The notes beneath the pieces were generated by a model. That model saw only the letters and a list, made by a program, of their open reading frames with translations. It did not search any database and was not told the DNA's origin. From Bacteroidetes bacterium UBA4416 (GTDB lineage: Bacteria > Bacteroidota > Bacteroidia > B-17B0 > Aurantibacillaceae), in the NCBI GenBank assembly GCA_002390745.1, contig DGQK01000023.1, forward strand, positions 62,001-126,000: DNA of 64,000 bases, read 5' to 3'. How positions within the stretch are numbered: position 1 is the first letter of the stretch; every line of letters begins with the position of its first letter. The translations under genes and the position numbers were made by a program. Below, one piece after another: positions 16,998 to 26,939 of the stretch.

Positions 16998-19391
16998 ATG
17001 TTTCAAGCGTATTTTAAAATAGCATGGAGAAACCTGTGGCGGCACAAAGGCATCAGTGCGATCAACCTCATTGGTTTTTCGCTGGGCATTATGTTTACGT
17101 TTGTGATCGGCGCCTACATCTGGAATGAGTTCCAGGTGAACCGCAAGCTCAAAAACATCGACCGCCAGTTTATCATTCAAAGCGAGTGGAAGGAAGAGGG
17201 CATGGGCCCGGAGATCACGACGCTGGCGCCTTTGGCGAAGGAGCTCGGGAGAACCTATCCTCAGCTGGTAAGTGATTATTACCGTTGGGACGGGATCACG
17301 GCTTCGGTTTCCAAAGGAGATGCTCATTTCAGGGAAGAGCTGCAGATAGGAGATCCTTCTTTTTTGAAGATGTTCGGCTTTCCACTGAAGGAGGGAGATG
17401 TGGCCAATGCGTTCCGGGATCCGTTTTCGGCAGTGATCACAGCGGAGGCGGCCACCAGGTATTTTGGCAAGGAACAGGCGCTGGGGCAGACCCTGAGCAT
17501 CGAGAATTTTTCCGGTGAGCGCAAAGAGTTCCGGGTGAGTGCCGTTATGGAAGCAATGCCCTATAACTCCGTAACCGGGCTTGCCGGCGAAGGGCAGGCA
17601 CAGATCTACCTTTCCGAACCGGCGATAGCGTTTTTTGGAAGAGCCCGCTTCGACGATTGGAGCAATGCCGTGATACCGGCATACATCACGTTGGAGGAAG
17701 GTGTTACGGTTGCGGAGATGGAACAAGCCGCTAAAGCCCTGATCCGCAAGCATGCGCATCCCTATTTTTCCGAAAACATGAAGCCTTCTGTTGTTCCCCT
17801 GAAGAGCTATTACCTCGACAGCCACCAGGGTGTGGTGAGGAATATGCTGTATACACTGTTCTTTGTTTCGCAGTTCATCCTTCTGATGGCGCTTATCAAT
17901 TTCATCAATATCAGTGTAAGTGCATCTACAAGACGCATCCGTGAAATAGGTGTGAGGAAAGTATTAGGCGGCGTAAAGAAACAGCTCGTAGGGCAATTCC
18001 TGGCGGAATCTGTCGTGATGGTCTTTTTATCGGTAGTGCTTGCCTTGCTGATGTACCAGGTATCGCGCCCGTTTTTCTCCGGCATCCTCGACCGGCCTTT
18101 GGCCGGCCTGGGCGGGTTTCCCTTGTATTTCTTCGTCCTTCTCTTTATAGGGCTGATCGTAGTTGGTATCCTTACAGGACTGTTTCCGGCTTTTGTATTA
18201 TCATCTTTTAAAACGATCGACTCACTGAAAGGAAAATTGAATTCGGTATCGAAGAATATCTGGCTCAGAAAAGTGCTGGTTGGCTTGCAGTTCTCTATTG
18301 CGATGATTGTGTTGGTAGGGGTCTTCGTGATCTCCGGGCAGGTTTCCCTGTTCTTTGGCAGTAGCCTGGGCTATAACAAGGATCTGGTAGTGTCGGTTGG
18401 AACCCCGCGTTACTGGAGCCCTGAAGGCGTGGAACGAATGAAAACGGCGCGCAACGAACTGAAAAAGCTGGCGCAGGTATCCGAAGCAAGCATTTCTTAC
18501 GCCATCCCCGACGGTAAAACCGGTGGGAGCCGTCAGATGGTGAGGGCCGGATCCGAAATACCTGTGTTGATGAATGTGGTGGAAGCCGATGAGAATTATG
18601 CGGCGACTTATGGCATGCACATGTCGGCAGGCTCTTTCCTGAAAAGCAATCAAGATCCGGCAGCGATTGTCATTAATGAGACGGCTGCCAGAGCTTTCGG
18701 CTGGAGTGAGCCCGCGCAGGCCATCGGAATGCAACTCAGGCCATCAGAAGAAGAAACGTTTGTGATCGCAGGCGTGGTAAGCGATTTTCATTTCGCCTCT
18801 ATGAAAGAAGAGATCAGGCCTCTATGCTTCATCAGCCTAGATGCGGCGCCGCGCTACCGCTTCATGTCGCTTAAGCTGAACCCGGGCGATCTTTCAAAAA
18901 GCATTCATGCCCTGGAAGCCAGGTGGGCAGAGCTTTTCCCCGGAGCGCCTTTTGAGTGCAAATTCATGGATGAGTCGCTGGCAACAATGTACCGCACGGA
19001 GCTTCGCCTGGAAAAAGCCTCATATACAGCTGCCGCTCTTTCCATCATAGTCGTACTGCTTGGCATCGTTGGTTTGGTATCTGTCAGCATTCAAAAGCGC
19101 ATGAAGGAAATCGGGATCCGTAAAGTACTGGGCTCGTCATCGCTTTCCATCAGCGCCTTATTTATTCGGGATTTTTTAGTCACCGGCCTTGTAGCGGCTC
19201 TGATAGCCTGTCCGCTGGCATTTTACCTTTTTCGCGACTGGCTGAACGATTATTCCTACCGCATCACGCTCTCGGTCCAACCTTTTATGATGGCAATTTC
19301 CATCCTCCTGTGCCTGGTTACCATCCTGATCCTCATTCAAACCTACAAGGCAGCCGTTGCCAATCCAGTCAAAAGTTTAAGAACAGAATAA
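16998..19391 (+). CDS. MacB/FtsX-type ABC permease 2
   Basis: The 797-residue protein is a paralogue of permease 1 with the same two-block layout: helix near the N-terminus (AINLIGFSLGIMFTFVIGAY), MacB_PCD periplasmic domain, FtsX helices with RIREIGVRKVLGG, second periplasmic domain, and a final FtsX block with RMKEIGIRKVLGS. It ends SLRTE like its neighbours. It is the most diverged of the four at its N-terminal helix. The gene starts 2 bases after permease 1 ends. Tandem non-identical permeases suggest hetero-oligomeric transporters or parallel transporters sharing the adaptor and channel. Confidence 0.93.
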   Translation: MFQAYFKIAWRNLWRHKGISAINLIGFSLGIMFTFVIGAYIWNEFQVNRKLKNIDRQFIIQSEWKEEGMGPEITTLAPLAKELGRTYPQLVSDYYRWDGITASVSKGDAHFREELQIGDPSFLKMFGFPLKEGDVANAFRDPFSAVITAEAATRYFGKEQALGQTLSIENFSGERKEFRVSAVMEAMPYNSVTGLAGEGQAQIYLSEPAIAFFGRARFDDWSNAVIPAYITLEEGVTVAEMEQAAKALIRKHAHPYFSENMKPSVVPLKSYYLDSHQGVVRNMLYTLFFVSQFILLMALINFINISVSASTRRIREIGVRKVLGGVKKQLVGQFLAESVVMVFLSVVLALLMYQVSRPFFSGILDRPLAGLGGFPLYFFVLLFIGLIVVGILTGLFPAFVLSSFKTIDSLKGKLNSVSKNIWLRKVLVGLQFSIAMIVLVGVFVISGQVSLFFGSSLGYNKDLVVSVGTPRYWSPEGVERMKTARNELKKLAQVSEASISYAIPDGKTGGSRQMVRAGSEIPVLMNVVEADENYAATYGMHMSAGSFLKSNQDPAAIVINETAARAFGWSEPAQAIGMQLRPSEEETFVIAGVVSDFHFASMKEEIRPLCFISLDAAPRYRFMSLKLNPGDLSKSIHALEARWAELFPGAPFECKFMDESLATMYRTELRLEKASYTAAALSIIVVLLGIVGLVSVSIQKRMKEIGIRKVLGSSSLSISALFIRDFLVTGLVAALIACPLAFYLFRDWLNDYSYRITLSVQPFMMAISILLCLVTILILIQTYKAAVANPVKSLRTE

Positions 19392-19399
19392 AAAAACAC

Positions 19400-21805
19400 A
19401 TGATGACGAATCATTTTAAAATCGCGTTTCGAAGCTTAAAGCGCCATAAGGCTTACAGTTTCATTAATATTTCCGGTCTTGCTATCGGTATCGCTTCCTG
19501 CCTTATTATCTTCCTGGTAGTACGTTATGAATTGAGCTATGATACGTTCAGGCCTTCTTACCGGAATATTTACCACGTGATCACCGAAGACAAGGGCCCC
19601 GACGGAACCGATTATACACCCGGAATTCCCTTCCCGGCGCTGGAAGCCCTTCGCACCGACTTTCCCCAGGTTAAACTGACGGGACTCTATTACGCCTATG
19701 GCACACAGGTTAGCGTTGGTGATATCCAAAATTCAGCAGCTAAAAAGTTCATTGAAGAAACAGGCGTGTTTTTTTGTGAGCCTGAATATTTCGATATTTT
19801 TAATGCGACATGGCTGGCCGGAAATGCGTCTGTTCTGAAAGATCCGGGGCAGGTCGTTCTTGCCAAAACCATGGCACAGAAATATTTCGGCGATTGGAAG
19901 ACAGCCATTGGTAAGATGATACGGCTTGAGAATGCGATGGATCTGAAAGTGGCAGGAATTATCGAAGATGTGCCTTTCAACAGTGATTTCCCGACAAGCG
20001 TCATCGGTTCTTTTGAAACCTTTAAAAACAGCCGCTACTATAGCTATACGACCGACTGGGGAAGCACGACAAGCGCCTTCCAAGTATTTATGAAAATGCC
20101 GGAAAACCTGCCGGTGGAAAACGTGCAAACCCAGCTGAAGGGCCTGGCCGATAAATATTATAGCAATACCGGGCCTCATAAGATCAGCAACAGTTTGCAG
20201 CCTTTGAGCGAGATCCACTTTGATACGCGTGTACCCGGTTTGGGCGATCATGTAACCAGCCGCAGCACCCTGATGACCCTGTCGATGATCGGCCTCCTGA
20301 TCATTGTCATGGCCTGCATCAATTTCATCAACCTCTCTACCGCCCAGGCGGTCACCCGGTCGAAAGAGATCGGCGTGAAAAAAGTATTGGGCAGCAACCG
20401 TAAGCAATTATTTTTCCAGGCCCTGGGCGAAACCAACCTTATCGTCCTGCTTTCCGCATCCCTGGCGCTTGTTATCGCCTGGCTCGCCTTGCCCTTCATC
20501 AAGCACATCATTTCCATCCATGAGGAGCTGTCGTTATTCAGTGTTCAAAGTGTTGTGTTTGTCCTGTTCATTGTCATCATGGTCACTGCGCTTTCCGGGT
20601 CCTATCCGGCGCTCATCCTTTCCGGTTTCAAGCCGGCAGCGGCGTTGAAGAACAGGATCAGCTCGGCCACGATTGGAGGCATCTCTCTAAGGCGTGGGCT
20701 TGTGGTAGTGCAGTTTGCCATCTCTCAGATCCTGATTGTGGGAACGATCGTTGCCGTGAGCCAGATGGAGTACGTCCGCACAGCCGATCTTGGATTTAAC
20801 AAGGAGGCGCTGTTAATAGTAGCCAGCACAACCGATAGCGTGGCACAAGCCAGACATGAAACGTTTAAGCAGGCCCTGTTGCAACTGCCCGAAGTAAGCA
20901 TGGCCTCCCTGAGCAGCGATATTCCTTCATCGGAAAATAATGCGGGAACAAATTTTGCTTTCGACCACCGCGACGATGAGGACTTTACCTTGTATACCAA
21001 GCAGGGCGACGCCGATTACTTTAAAACCTTCGGCCTGGAATTCGCTGCCGGAGGGCCTTATACGGCTACCGATACCACGGGAAGTGTTGTGGTTAACGAA
21101 ACGCTGATCCGGAAGCTTAACATCAAAGATCCGCAGGCTGCAGTAGGAAAACAGATACGCACCGGGGGAGGAAAATGGAAAACAATAGTAGGCGTGGTGA
21201 AGGATTTTAAAACCAATTCTTTGCGCGAGGAGGTCAAGCCTTTGTTGATTGCTGCACGGAAAAGCAGGTTCTGCATGGTATCGCTGAAACTGAAAAGCAC
21301 GAATCTGGCAAAATCACAGCAGGCCATTGAAAAGGTCTGGGATAAATTTTACCCTGAATATGCTTACCGCAGCGTGTTTATGGATGACAACATCGAAGAT
21401 TTTTACCGGCAGGAGCGGCAGATGGCACTGTTGTACAAGATCTTTTCGGGCCTTGCCATTTTCATCTCCTGCCTCGGGCTTTATGGCCTGGTGTCTTTTA
21501 TGACTGTGCAAAAGACCAAAGAAGTAGGTGTCCGGAAAGTGCTCGGCGCAGGTGTCGGCAACATCCTGCTGTTATTCTCCAAAGAATTTACAGTGCTCAT
21601 CGGAGTAGCCTTTGTCATTGCAGTGCCGGTATCCTGGTATGTGATGAGTCATTGGCTCAATAATTTTGCGTATAAGATCACGATCAGCTGGACGGTGTTT
21701 GCCATTGCTATGGCGATTTCACTGATCATCGCCTGGATTTCGGTAGGATACAAAGCCTTACGCGCCGCGCTCGTCAATCCCGTGAAAAGCTTAAGAACAG
21801 AATAG
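19400..21805 (+). CDS. MacB/FtsX-type ABC permease 3
   Basis: The 801-residue protein starts at ATG 19400 (MMTNHFKIAFRSLKRHK); the frame is open further upstream, but this start aligns with the other permeases. It has the same layout: N-terminal helix (FINISGLAIGIASCLIIF), MacB_PCD domain, FtsX block with RSKEIGVKKVLGS, second periplasmic domain, FtsX block with KTKEVGVRKVLGA, and the terminal SLRTE. It begins 8 bases after permease 2. An ATG at 19403 is an equally possible start. Function as for its neighbours: a mechanotransmission permease of a tripartite exporter with unknown cargo. Confidence 0.93.
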   Translation: MMTNHFKIAFRSLKRHKAYSFINISGLAIGIASCLIIFLVVRYELSYDTFRPSYRNIYHVITEDKGPDGTDYTPGIPFPALEALRTDFPQVKLTGLYYAYGTQVSVGDIQNSAAKKFIEETGVFFCEPEYFDIFNATWLAGNASVLKDPGQVVLAKTMAQKYFGDWKTAIGKMIRLENAMDLKVAGIIEDVPFNSDFPTSVIGSFETFKNSRYYSYTTDWGSTTSAFQVFMKMPENLPVENVQTQLKGLADKYYSNTGPHKISNSLQPLSEIHFDTRVPGLGDHVTSRSTLMTLSMIGLLIIVMACINFINLSTAQAVTRSKEIGVKKVLGSNRKQLFFQALGETNLIVLLSASLALVIAWLALPFIKHIISIHEELSLFSVQSVVFVLFIVIMVTALSGSYPALILSGFKPAAALKNRISSATIGGISLRRGLVVVQFAISQILIVGTIVAVSQMEYVRTADLGFNKEALLIVASTTDSVAQARHETFKQALLQLPEVSMASLSSDIPSSENNAGTNFAFDHRDDEDFTLYTKQGDADYFKTFGLEFAAGGPYTATDTTGSVVVNETLIRKLNIKDPQAAVGKQIRTGGGKWKTIVGVVKDFKTNSLREEVKPLLIAARKSRFCMVSLKLKSTNLAKSQQAIEKVWDKFYPEYAYRSVFMDDNIEDFYRQERQMALLYKIFSGLAIFISCLGLYGLVSFMTVQKTKEVGVRKVLGAGVGNILLLFSKEFTVLIGVAFVIAVPVSWYVMSHWLNNFAYKITISWTVFAIAMAISLIIAWISVGYKALRAALVNPVKSLRTE

Positions 21806-21841
21806 AGCCCTCAATAACCCTTATATCATGAAACGAATACT

Positions 21842-24232
21842 ATGCTAAAGAACTACATCATTACGGCACTCAGGAATTTATGGAGAAATAAATTTTTTTC
21901 CTTCATTAATATTTTCGGACTCAGCATTGGCATCAGCTGCTGCATGCTCATCTTTTTATACGCGAAGGATGAAGTGAGCTTCGACCGCTTTCATGAGAAA
22001 AAAGATCAGATCTACAGGGTCGTAGCGGAGATCCGGTCGCCGGATGGCAAGGTGAATAAGGAATCGAGTACAGGTATGGCACAGGGCCCGCGCTTTGATG
22101 CCAACATTCCTGAGATCGAAGATGCTGTACGGATGGAGCTCACCGACTTCCACATCAAACAGGGCTCCGAGGTGATCGAGCAAAGTGCCCTGTTCGTTGA
22201 CGATCGTTTTTTCTCCTTCTTTTCCTTTCCATTGCTGTATGGCGATCCGAAAACAGCCTTGCAGGATCCGCACTCCGTGGTGCTTTCCGAGGACCTTGCC
22301 AGGCGTTATTTCGGAAAGGCCGATGCGATTGGAAAAACACTGCAAATGAAAGCCGGTGAAGACTTTGAGCCTTTTGTGGTTTCGGCAGTCGTCAAAAACC
22401 CACCGGCCAACTCATCGATCAAAACCGACATGCTTGTTTCGATGAAGTTTCAGGAAGCCAGGCAGGAAGGGAACCTGTTCTGGATGAATTTTTACCTGAA
22501 TACCTTTGTAACCTTAAAGAAAGGCGCTGATCTTCAGAAAACAGAAGCCGCGATGAACCGGGTGTATAACCAGGAAGCGGCGGCGCAAATCAGCGATATG
22601 GCCAAGAACTATGGCTTTAACGAGAAAGTCAGTTATCATTTGCAACCTTTGCTGAACATGCACCTCGACACGGACTACCCCGCCGAAAATGGGGTCGTGT
22701 CGGGCAGTAACCCGCTTTATTCCTATATCCTCATGGCAATCACCGGCGTCATCCTCCTGATCGCCTGTATTAACTTTATCAACTTAACGGTAGCGCGTTC
22801 CCTGAAAAGGGCCAAGGAGATAGGCATCCGGAAAGTGATCGGTGGGCAGCGAAAGTCCCTCGTCCTGCAGTTTATGGGAGAATCCATGGTGCTGGGCCTC
22901 TTCGCATTCATGCTTGCTATCGCGCTCACCTTTGCCCTTCTGCCGCTCTTTAACTCCCTGTCGGAGAAAGCCCTGTCGTTTTCCTATTTGCTGGATGGCA
23001 AGCTCGTGCTGGCTTATATCGGCTTGTTTCTGCTGACATCTTTCCTGGCCGGCTTTTATCCGGCCCTGGTGCTCTCGGCTTTCAAGCCGGTAGAAACCCT
23101 GTATGGAAAATTCCGCTTCACCGGGAAAAATTATTTATCGAAAGGCCTGATCGTCTTTCAGTTCTCACTCACCACATTTTTGATCGTTGCCACAGTGATC
23201 GTATACTCCCAGTTCAACTACCTCCTGGGCTTTGACCTGGGTTACGATCACGGACGCGTGATGCGGGTAAAAACGCCTAAGATGAACGCATCGGGCTATG
23301 AAGTATTGAAGAACGAATTGATGGCAAATCCGTCCATTCAGGCACTGACGGCCCAGAATGGCGGGCAATGGCGGACGATCGCCCACGTAAATGGCGATGT
23401 GGAGCAGCAGTTTGATATCCGGGGTGTGAGTGATAATTACTTTTCCTTTTTCGGTATTCCTGTGATCATGGGAAGGAATTTTTCACCGGCTTTTCCTTCC
23501 GACAGCATCAGCTCAGTTGTTGTCAATGAGAGCTTTGTAAAGGCCGCCGGCTGGAAAAATCCCATTGGGGAAACTGTGGATTTTTTCTATGAGCACCGCA
23601 AATGCACCGTCATAGGCGTGATCAGGGACTACCATTATTCTTCTTTACTGGAGAACGTAAGCCCGCAACTGTTCAGCATGAATCCGCAGCTCAGATACAA
23701 ACAGGTATACCTGAAATTCCGTGAAGGGAGCAGGCCTCAAGCGATAGAGCACGCCCGGGCCGTACTCCGGAAATTATATCCTGCACAGCCGTATCAATAT
23801 GACTTCCTGGACGACCTGATCGCAGAGAACTACAGCAGTGAGGCCAGGTGGAAACAGATCATCAGCTTTGCAGCTGTGCTTACCATCTTTATTTCCTGCA
23901 TCGGGTTGTTCGGCCTGGCTTCCTTGTCGGCAGAAAAACGCGCGAAGGAGATCGGGATCCGGAAAGTGCTGGGCGCATCGGTAAGTGTCATCATGCGTAA
24001 CATTACGCTCGACTTTCTGCTATTGGTGCTGGTGGCGGCCTGCATGGCCCTACCGCTGGCATGGATGGCCGGAAATGCATGGCTTCAGAATTACCCGTAC
24101 CGCATCAGCCTTCACCCTTTTATCTTCGCAGGCGCCGCGTTGGCGGTGGTATTCTTTGCCTTGCTTACCGTGAGCTACCAGGCAATCAAAGCAGCACGGA
24201 GCAACCCGGTCAGAAATTTAAGAACAGACTAA
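21842..24232 (+). CDS. MacB/FtsX-type ABC permease 4
   Basis: The 796-residue protein again has the two-block MacB/FtsX layout: N-terminal helix (FFSFINIFGLSIGISCCMLIF), MacB_PCD domain, RAKEIGIRKVIGG in the first FtsX block, and RAKEIGIRKVLGA in the second. Its end is NLRTD, slightly different from SLRTE of the other three. It is 36 bases after permease 3 and 84 bases before the second ATPase, so it may be the preferred partner of that ATPase; this is inference from position only. Confidence 0.93.
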   Translation: MLKNYIITALRNLWRNKFFSFINIFGLSIGISCCMLIFLYAKDEVSFDRFHEKKDQIYRVVAEIRSPDGKVNKESSTGMAQGPRFDANIPEIEDAVRMELTDFHIKQGSEVIEQSALFVDDRFFSFFSFPLLYGDPKTALQDPHSVVLSEDLARRYFGKADAIGKTLQMKAGEDFEPFVVSAVVKNPPANSSIKTDMLVSMKFQEARQEGNLFWMNFYLNTFVTLKKGADLQKTEAAMNRVYNQEAAAQISDMAKNYGFNEKVSYHLQPLLNMHLDTDYPAENGVVSGSNPLYSYILMAITGVILLIACINFINLTVARSLKRAKEIGIRKVIGGQRKSLVLQFMGESMVLGLFAFMLAIALTFALLPLFNSLSEKALSFSYLLDGKLVLAYIGLFLLTSFLAGFYPALVLSAFKPVETLYGKFRFTGKNYLSKGLIVFQFSLTTFLIVATVIVYSQFNYLLGFDLGYDHGRVMRVKTPKMNASGYEVLKNELMANPSIQALTAQNGGQWRTIAHVNGDVEQQFDIRGVSDNYFSFFGIPVIMGRNFSPAFPSDSISSVVVNESFVKAAGWKNPIGETVDFFYEHRKCTVIGVIRDYHYSSLLENVSPQLFSMNPQLRYKQVYLKFREGSRPQAIEHARAVLRKLYPAQPYQYDFLDDLIAENYSSEARWKQIISFAAVLTIFISCIGLFGLASLSAEKRAKEIGIRKVLGASVSVIMRNITLDFLLLVLVAACMALPLAWMAGNAWLQNYPYRISLHPFIFAGAALAVVFFALLTVSYQAIKAARSNPVRNLRTD

Positions 24233-24316
24233 GCATGAAAGATCATGAAATCAGAGGTGTAATTCCTGTCTGTTTATGTTCTTACGTAATTCAAATAAGC
24301 AAAACCAAAAAATAAA

Positions 24317-24979
24317 ATGATCGCACTTAACCACATTTACAAATACGTGAACCAGGGCGGCACACGCGTGTTCCTGCTCAGGGACATCAGCCTTAACATC
24401 GCGCAGGGAGAATTCATTTCCATCATGGGGCCTTCGGGCTCCGGAAAAACGACATTGCTCAATGTCATGGGCATGCTGGATGAAGCCGATGAAGGCGAGT
24501 ACCTTTTCCTGGATCAGCCGGTGAAAGCGCTGAAGGAAAAACAACGCTCTGCATTGTACAAGCAGCACATAGGCTTTGTATTCCAGGCCTATCACCTCAT
24601 TGATGAACTCACCGTATATGAGAACATCGAAACACCGCTTCTGTATAAGGACTATAAGTCGTCGGAGCGCAGCGCCATGGTATGCGAGATGCTCGATAAA
24701 TTCAACATGGTTGCCAAAAAAGATCTGTTTCCGCACCAGCTTTCGGGCGGGCAGCAGCAGCTGGTGGGCATCGCACGGGCTATTGTGTCGAAACCGACAC
24801 TGCTGCTTGCCGATGAGCCTACCGGCAACCTCAATTCGCAGCAGGGCCAGGAAATCATGGAGCTCTTTAAAAAACTGAACAGCGAAGGCCTGACAATTAT
24901 ACAGGTAACGCATTCCGAAAAAAATGCTGCGTACGGATCAAGAATTATTAATCTATCAGATGGAAGAATTGAAAACTAA
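24317..24979 (+). CDS. ABC transporter ATPase, MacB/LolD type (second)
   Basis: The 220-residue protein carries Walker A GPSGSGKTT, the FVFQAYHLIDELTV Q-loop region, signature LSGGQQQL, Walker B LLLADEPTGNLN and H-loop VTHSEK. It is a paralogue of the ATPase at 13914 but clearly diverged; the position after the Walker B Asn is Asn-Ser rather than Asp-Ser, and the signature ends in Leu rather than Arg. Its 3' end overlaps the TolC-type gene by 20 bases. Two ATPases for four permeases in one operon suggest at least two transporters assembled around one adaptor and one outer-membrane channel. Confidence 0.94.
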   Translation: MIALNHIYKYVNQGGTRVFLLRDISLNIAQGEFISIMGPSGSGKTTLLNVMGMLDEADEGEYLFLDQPVKALKEKQRSALYKQHIGFVFQAYHLIDELTVYENIETPLLYKDYKSSERSAMVCEMLDKFNMVAKKDLFPHQLSGGQQQLVGIARAIVSKPTLLLADEPTGNLNSQQGQEIMELFKKLNSEGLTIIQVTHSEKNAAYGSRIINLSDGRIEN

Positions 24980-26387
24980 ACACACAATCTGGCTTTGGAT
25001 GCTGCTGACGGTTCAGCTCTCGTTGCAGGCGCAGGAAGCGCAACACTATACCCTGCAACAGTGCCTCGACCTTGCTATGGCACAGAACCAGGCGGTATTG
25101 AACGCCGGCTACCAGCAGCAAAGCAACGACGCTTCCCTTCAACAGGCGAGGGCTACCGCATTGCCGTCCGTATCGGGCTATGCCAACCAGGGCATCAGCA
25201 CCGGGAAAAGCATCAACCCTTATACAAATACCTTTATCAACCAGGAAGTAGGAACAGGACAGTACGGCGTCAATGCCAGCTTCACGCTTTTCAGCGGACT
25301 GAGCACCATCAACACCATCCGGCAGAACGCTCTGGCATACAAGGCGGCGAAGATGGACTACGAACAGGCAAAGATCGACATCAGCATCCAGGTGCTATTG
25401 GCGTATCTGCAGATCCTTAACAGTGAAGAGCAGGTAAAGCAGGCACTCTCGCAAATGGCAGCCACACAGGCCCAGCTCGACCGCCTCAGTACGCTTCAAA
25501 AGAACGAGGCGGTGAGCCCATCGGTGCTGTACGATACCAGGGGTCAGCTGGCCAACGATCAGCTCAGCCTCATCAATGCCAGGGGAGCGCTTGTTACGGC
25601 GAAGCTGGGAATGGGACAACTTCTGAACATGACCTTGCCCGCAGCTGCGACGTTCGAAAAAATAGACACTGCTTCGGAGCTTCAGGCTCCGGCCACGGAA
25701 AGTAGTTCCAACGACGGCTTATTCCTGGCTCTCCCGTCGGTGAAAGCATCCTCGCTCAGAGCTGCCGGTACCTTGAAACGGGTGCATGCCGCAAGGGGAA
25801 GTTTATTCCCGGTGTTATCACTCAATGGAAGCCTGGCATCCAATTATTCGAGCGCCGCTCTCTCCCAGCGAAGGATCGGGAGCTCCGATGAAGCAACGGG
25901 GGCTTACGTCAATTCAGGAGGAAACCTGTTGCCGGTGTATGAATCCAGGAGCGCCTATCAGACCGAAAAGATCGGATTCAGCGACCAGGTCAGAAACAAC
26001 TTCAATACCTATGTTGGCCTGAGCCTGCAAATCCCCTTGTTCAACGGCCTTCGGAACAAAACCCAGGTGGAGCAGGCAAAGGTGGCGCACGGGCAGGCTG
26101 CCGTGCAGGAAAAAAGTACGGCAGTGCGTTATGCTTCGCTCATCGCGCAGCTCATGAACGATCTCAATAATGCTTATGAGCGCTATACAGTCATTCTCCG
26201 GCAAGCGGCTGATTACGAAGCATCTTTCAAGATCGCTACGATCAAATTCGAGAAAGGGGCGCTCACAACATTTGAATACACCACCGCCAAAAACAATTTC
26301 GACAAAGCCAGCGCTAACCTGATCAGCGTGCGTTACGATTACCTTTTCAGAGGGAAAGTGCTCGAGCTGTATCAAAAAGCCAGGTAG
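24960..26387 (+). CDS. TolC-family outer-membrane efflux protein
   Basis: From ATG 24960 the protein is 475 residues, with a signal peptide (KHTIWLWMLLTVQLSLQAQ) followed by YTLQQCLDLAMAQN, the usual start of TolC-type proteins. It has the tandem duplicated coiled-coil/beta-strand halves (NASFTLFSG in the first, VGLSLQIPLFNG in the second). The frame is open upstream to 24924, but the signal peptide fixes the start and gives a 20-base overlap with the ATPase gene. It should form the trimeric outer-membrane channel that completes the tripartite exporter. It is the last gene of the operon; no clear terminator hairpin follows. Confidence 0.93.
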   Translation: MEELKTKHTIWLWMLLTVQLSLQAQEAQHYTLQQCLDLAMAQNQAVLNAGYQQQSNDASLQQARATALPSVSGYANQGISTGKSINPYTNTFINQEVGTGQYGVNASFTLFSGLSTINTIRQNALAYKAAKMDYEQAKIDISIQVLLAYLQILNSEEQVKQALSQMAATQAQLDRLSTLQKNEAVSPSVLYDTRGQLANDQLSLINARGALVTAKLGMGQLLNMTLPAAATFEKIDTASELQAPATESSSNDGLFLALPSVKASSLRAAGTLKRVHAARGSLFPVLSLNGSLASNYSSAALSQRRIGSSDEATGAYVNSGGNLLPVYESRSAYQTEKIGFSDQVRNNFNTYVGLSLQIPLFNGLRNKTQVEQAKVAHGQAAVQEKSTAVRYASLIAQLMNDLNNAYERYTVILRQAADYEASFKIATIKFEKGALTTFEYTTAKNNFDKASANLISVRYDYLFRGKVLELYQKAR

Positions 26388-26462
26388 CCCGCGGGGAAAT
26401 ATTTTCACGCAGCACCAAAAAGATCGCTACAGCGCTATGCCCGCGGACTGCGCTATGCGCCG

Positions 26463-26834
26463 TCAGGATTTCTTTGCCGCAGATTTCTTCGCCGGACTCT
26501 TTTTGGTGCCGGTTTTCTTTGCGGTCTTCTTAGCTGTGGCTTTCTTGGCTGTTTTCTTTGCCGTCGCTTTTTTTGTTGTTTTTTTTGCCGTGCTTTTCTT
26601 TGAGGCCTTCTTAGCTGTAGCTTTCTTGGTTGTTTTCTTTGCCGCGCTTTTTTTAGAAGCCGCTTTCCTGGCAGGAACTTTCGCTCCCGCTTCCCGAGCT
26701 TCGGATAAGCCGATAGCGATTGCCTGCTTTCTGCTGGTTACTTTTTTTCCGGAGCCGCTTTTAAGCGTCCCCGCTTTGCGCTCATGCATGGTTTTTTCAA
26801 CCTTGTCCTGTGCTTTTTTAGAATACTTTGCCAT
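26463..26834 (-). CDS. DUF6496-type protein with histone-H1-like Lys/Ala tail
   Basis: The 123-residue basic protein has an N-terminal domain (MAKYSKKAQDKVEKTMHERK ... GSGKKVTSRKQAIAIGLSEA) that matches, from memory, the DUF6496 family found widely in bacteria. Residues about 55-123 are an H1-like tail of KKATAKK/KKSTAKK repeats. The tail should bind DNA (or RNA) electrostatically and may help compact the nucleoid. It is monocistronic, convergent with the TolC gene. The H1-like tail is the first of four such tracts in the window. Confidence 0.85.
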   Translation of the reverse strand: MAKYSKKAQDKVEKTMHERKAGTLKSGSGKKVTSRKQAIAIGLSEAREAGAKVPARKAASKKSAAKKTTKKATAKKASKKSTAKKTTKKATAKKTAKKATAKKTAKKTGTKKSPAKKSAAKKS

Positions 26835-26939
26835 GATAATAGTGTTTGATAATCCCTTGCTGATAATTTGATGCCTGTCTTCGGAAGCTTATGCTGGCAT
26901 AGCGTTGGAAGGAATGAACAGAACATTAAACCTGCAACC

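Noticed and set aside
16686..17825. 379-codon minus-strand frame across two permease genes
   Set aside because: It spans the junction of two real plus-strand genes and has shadow-like composition.
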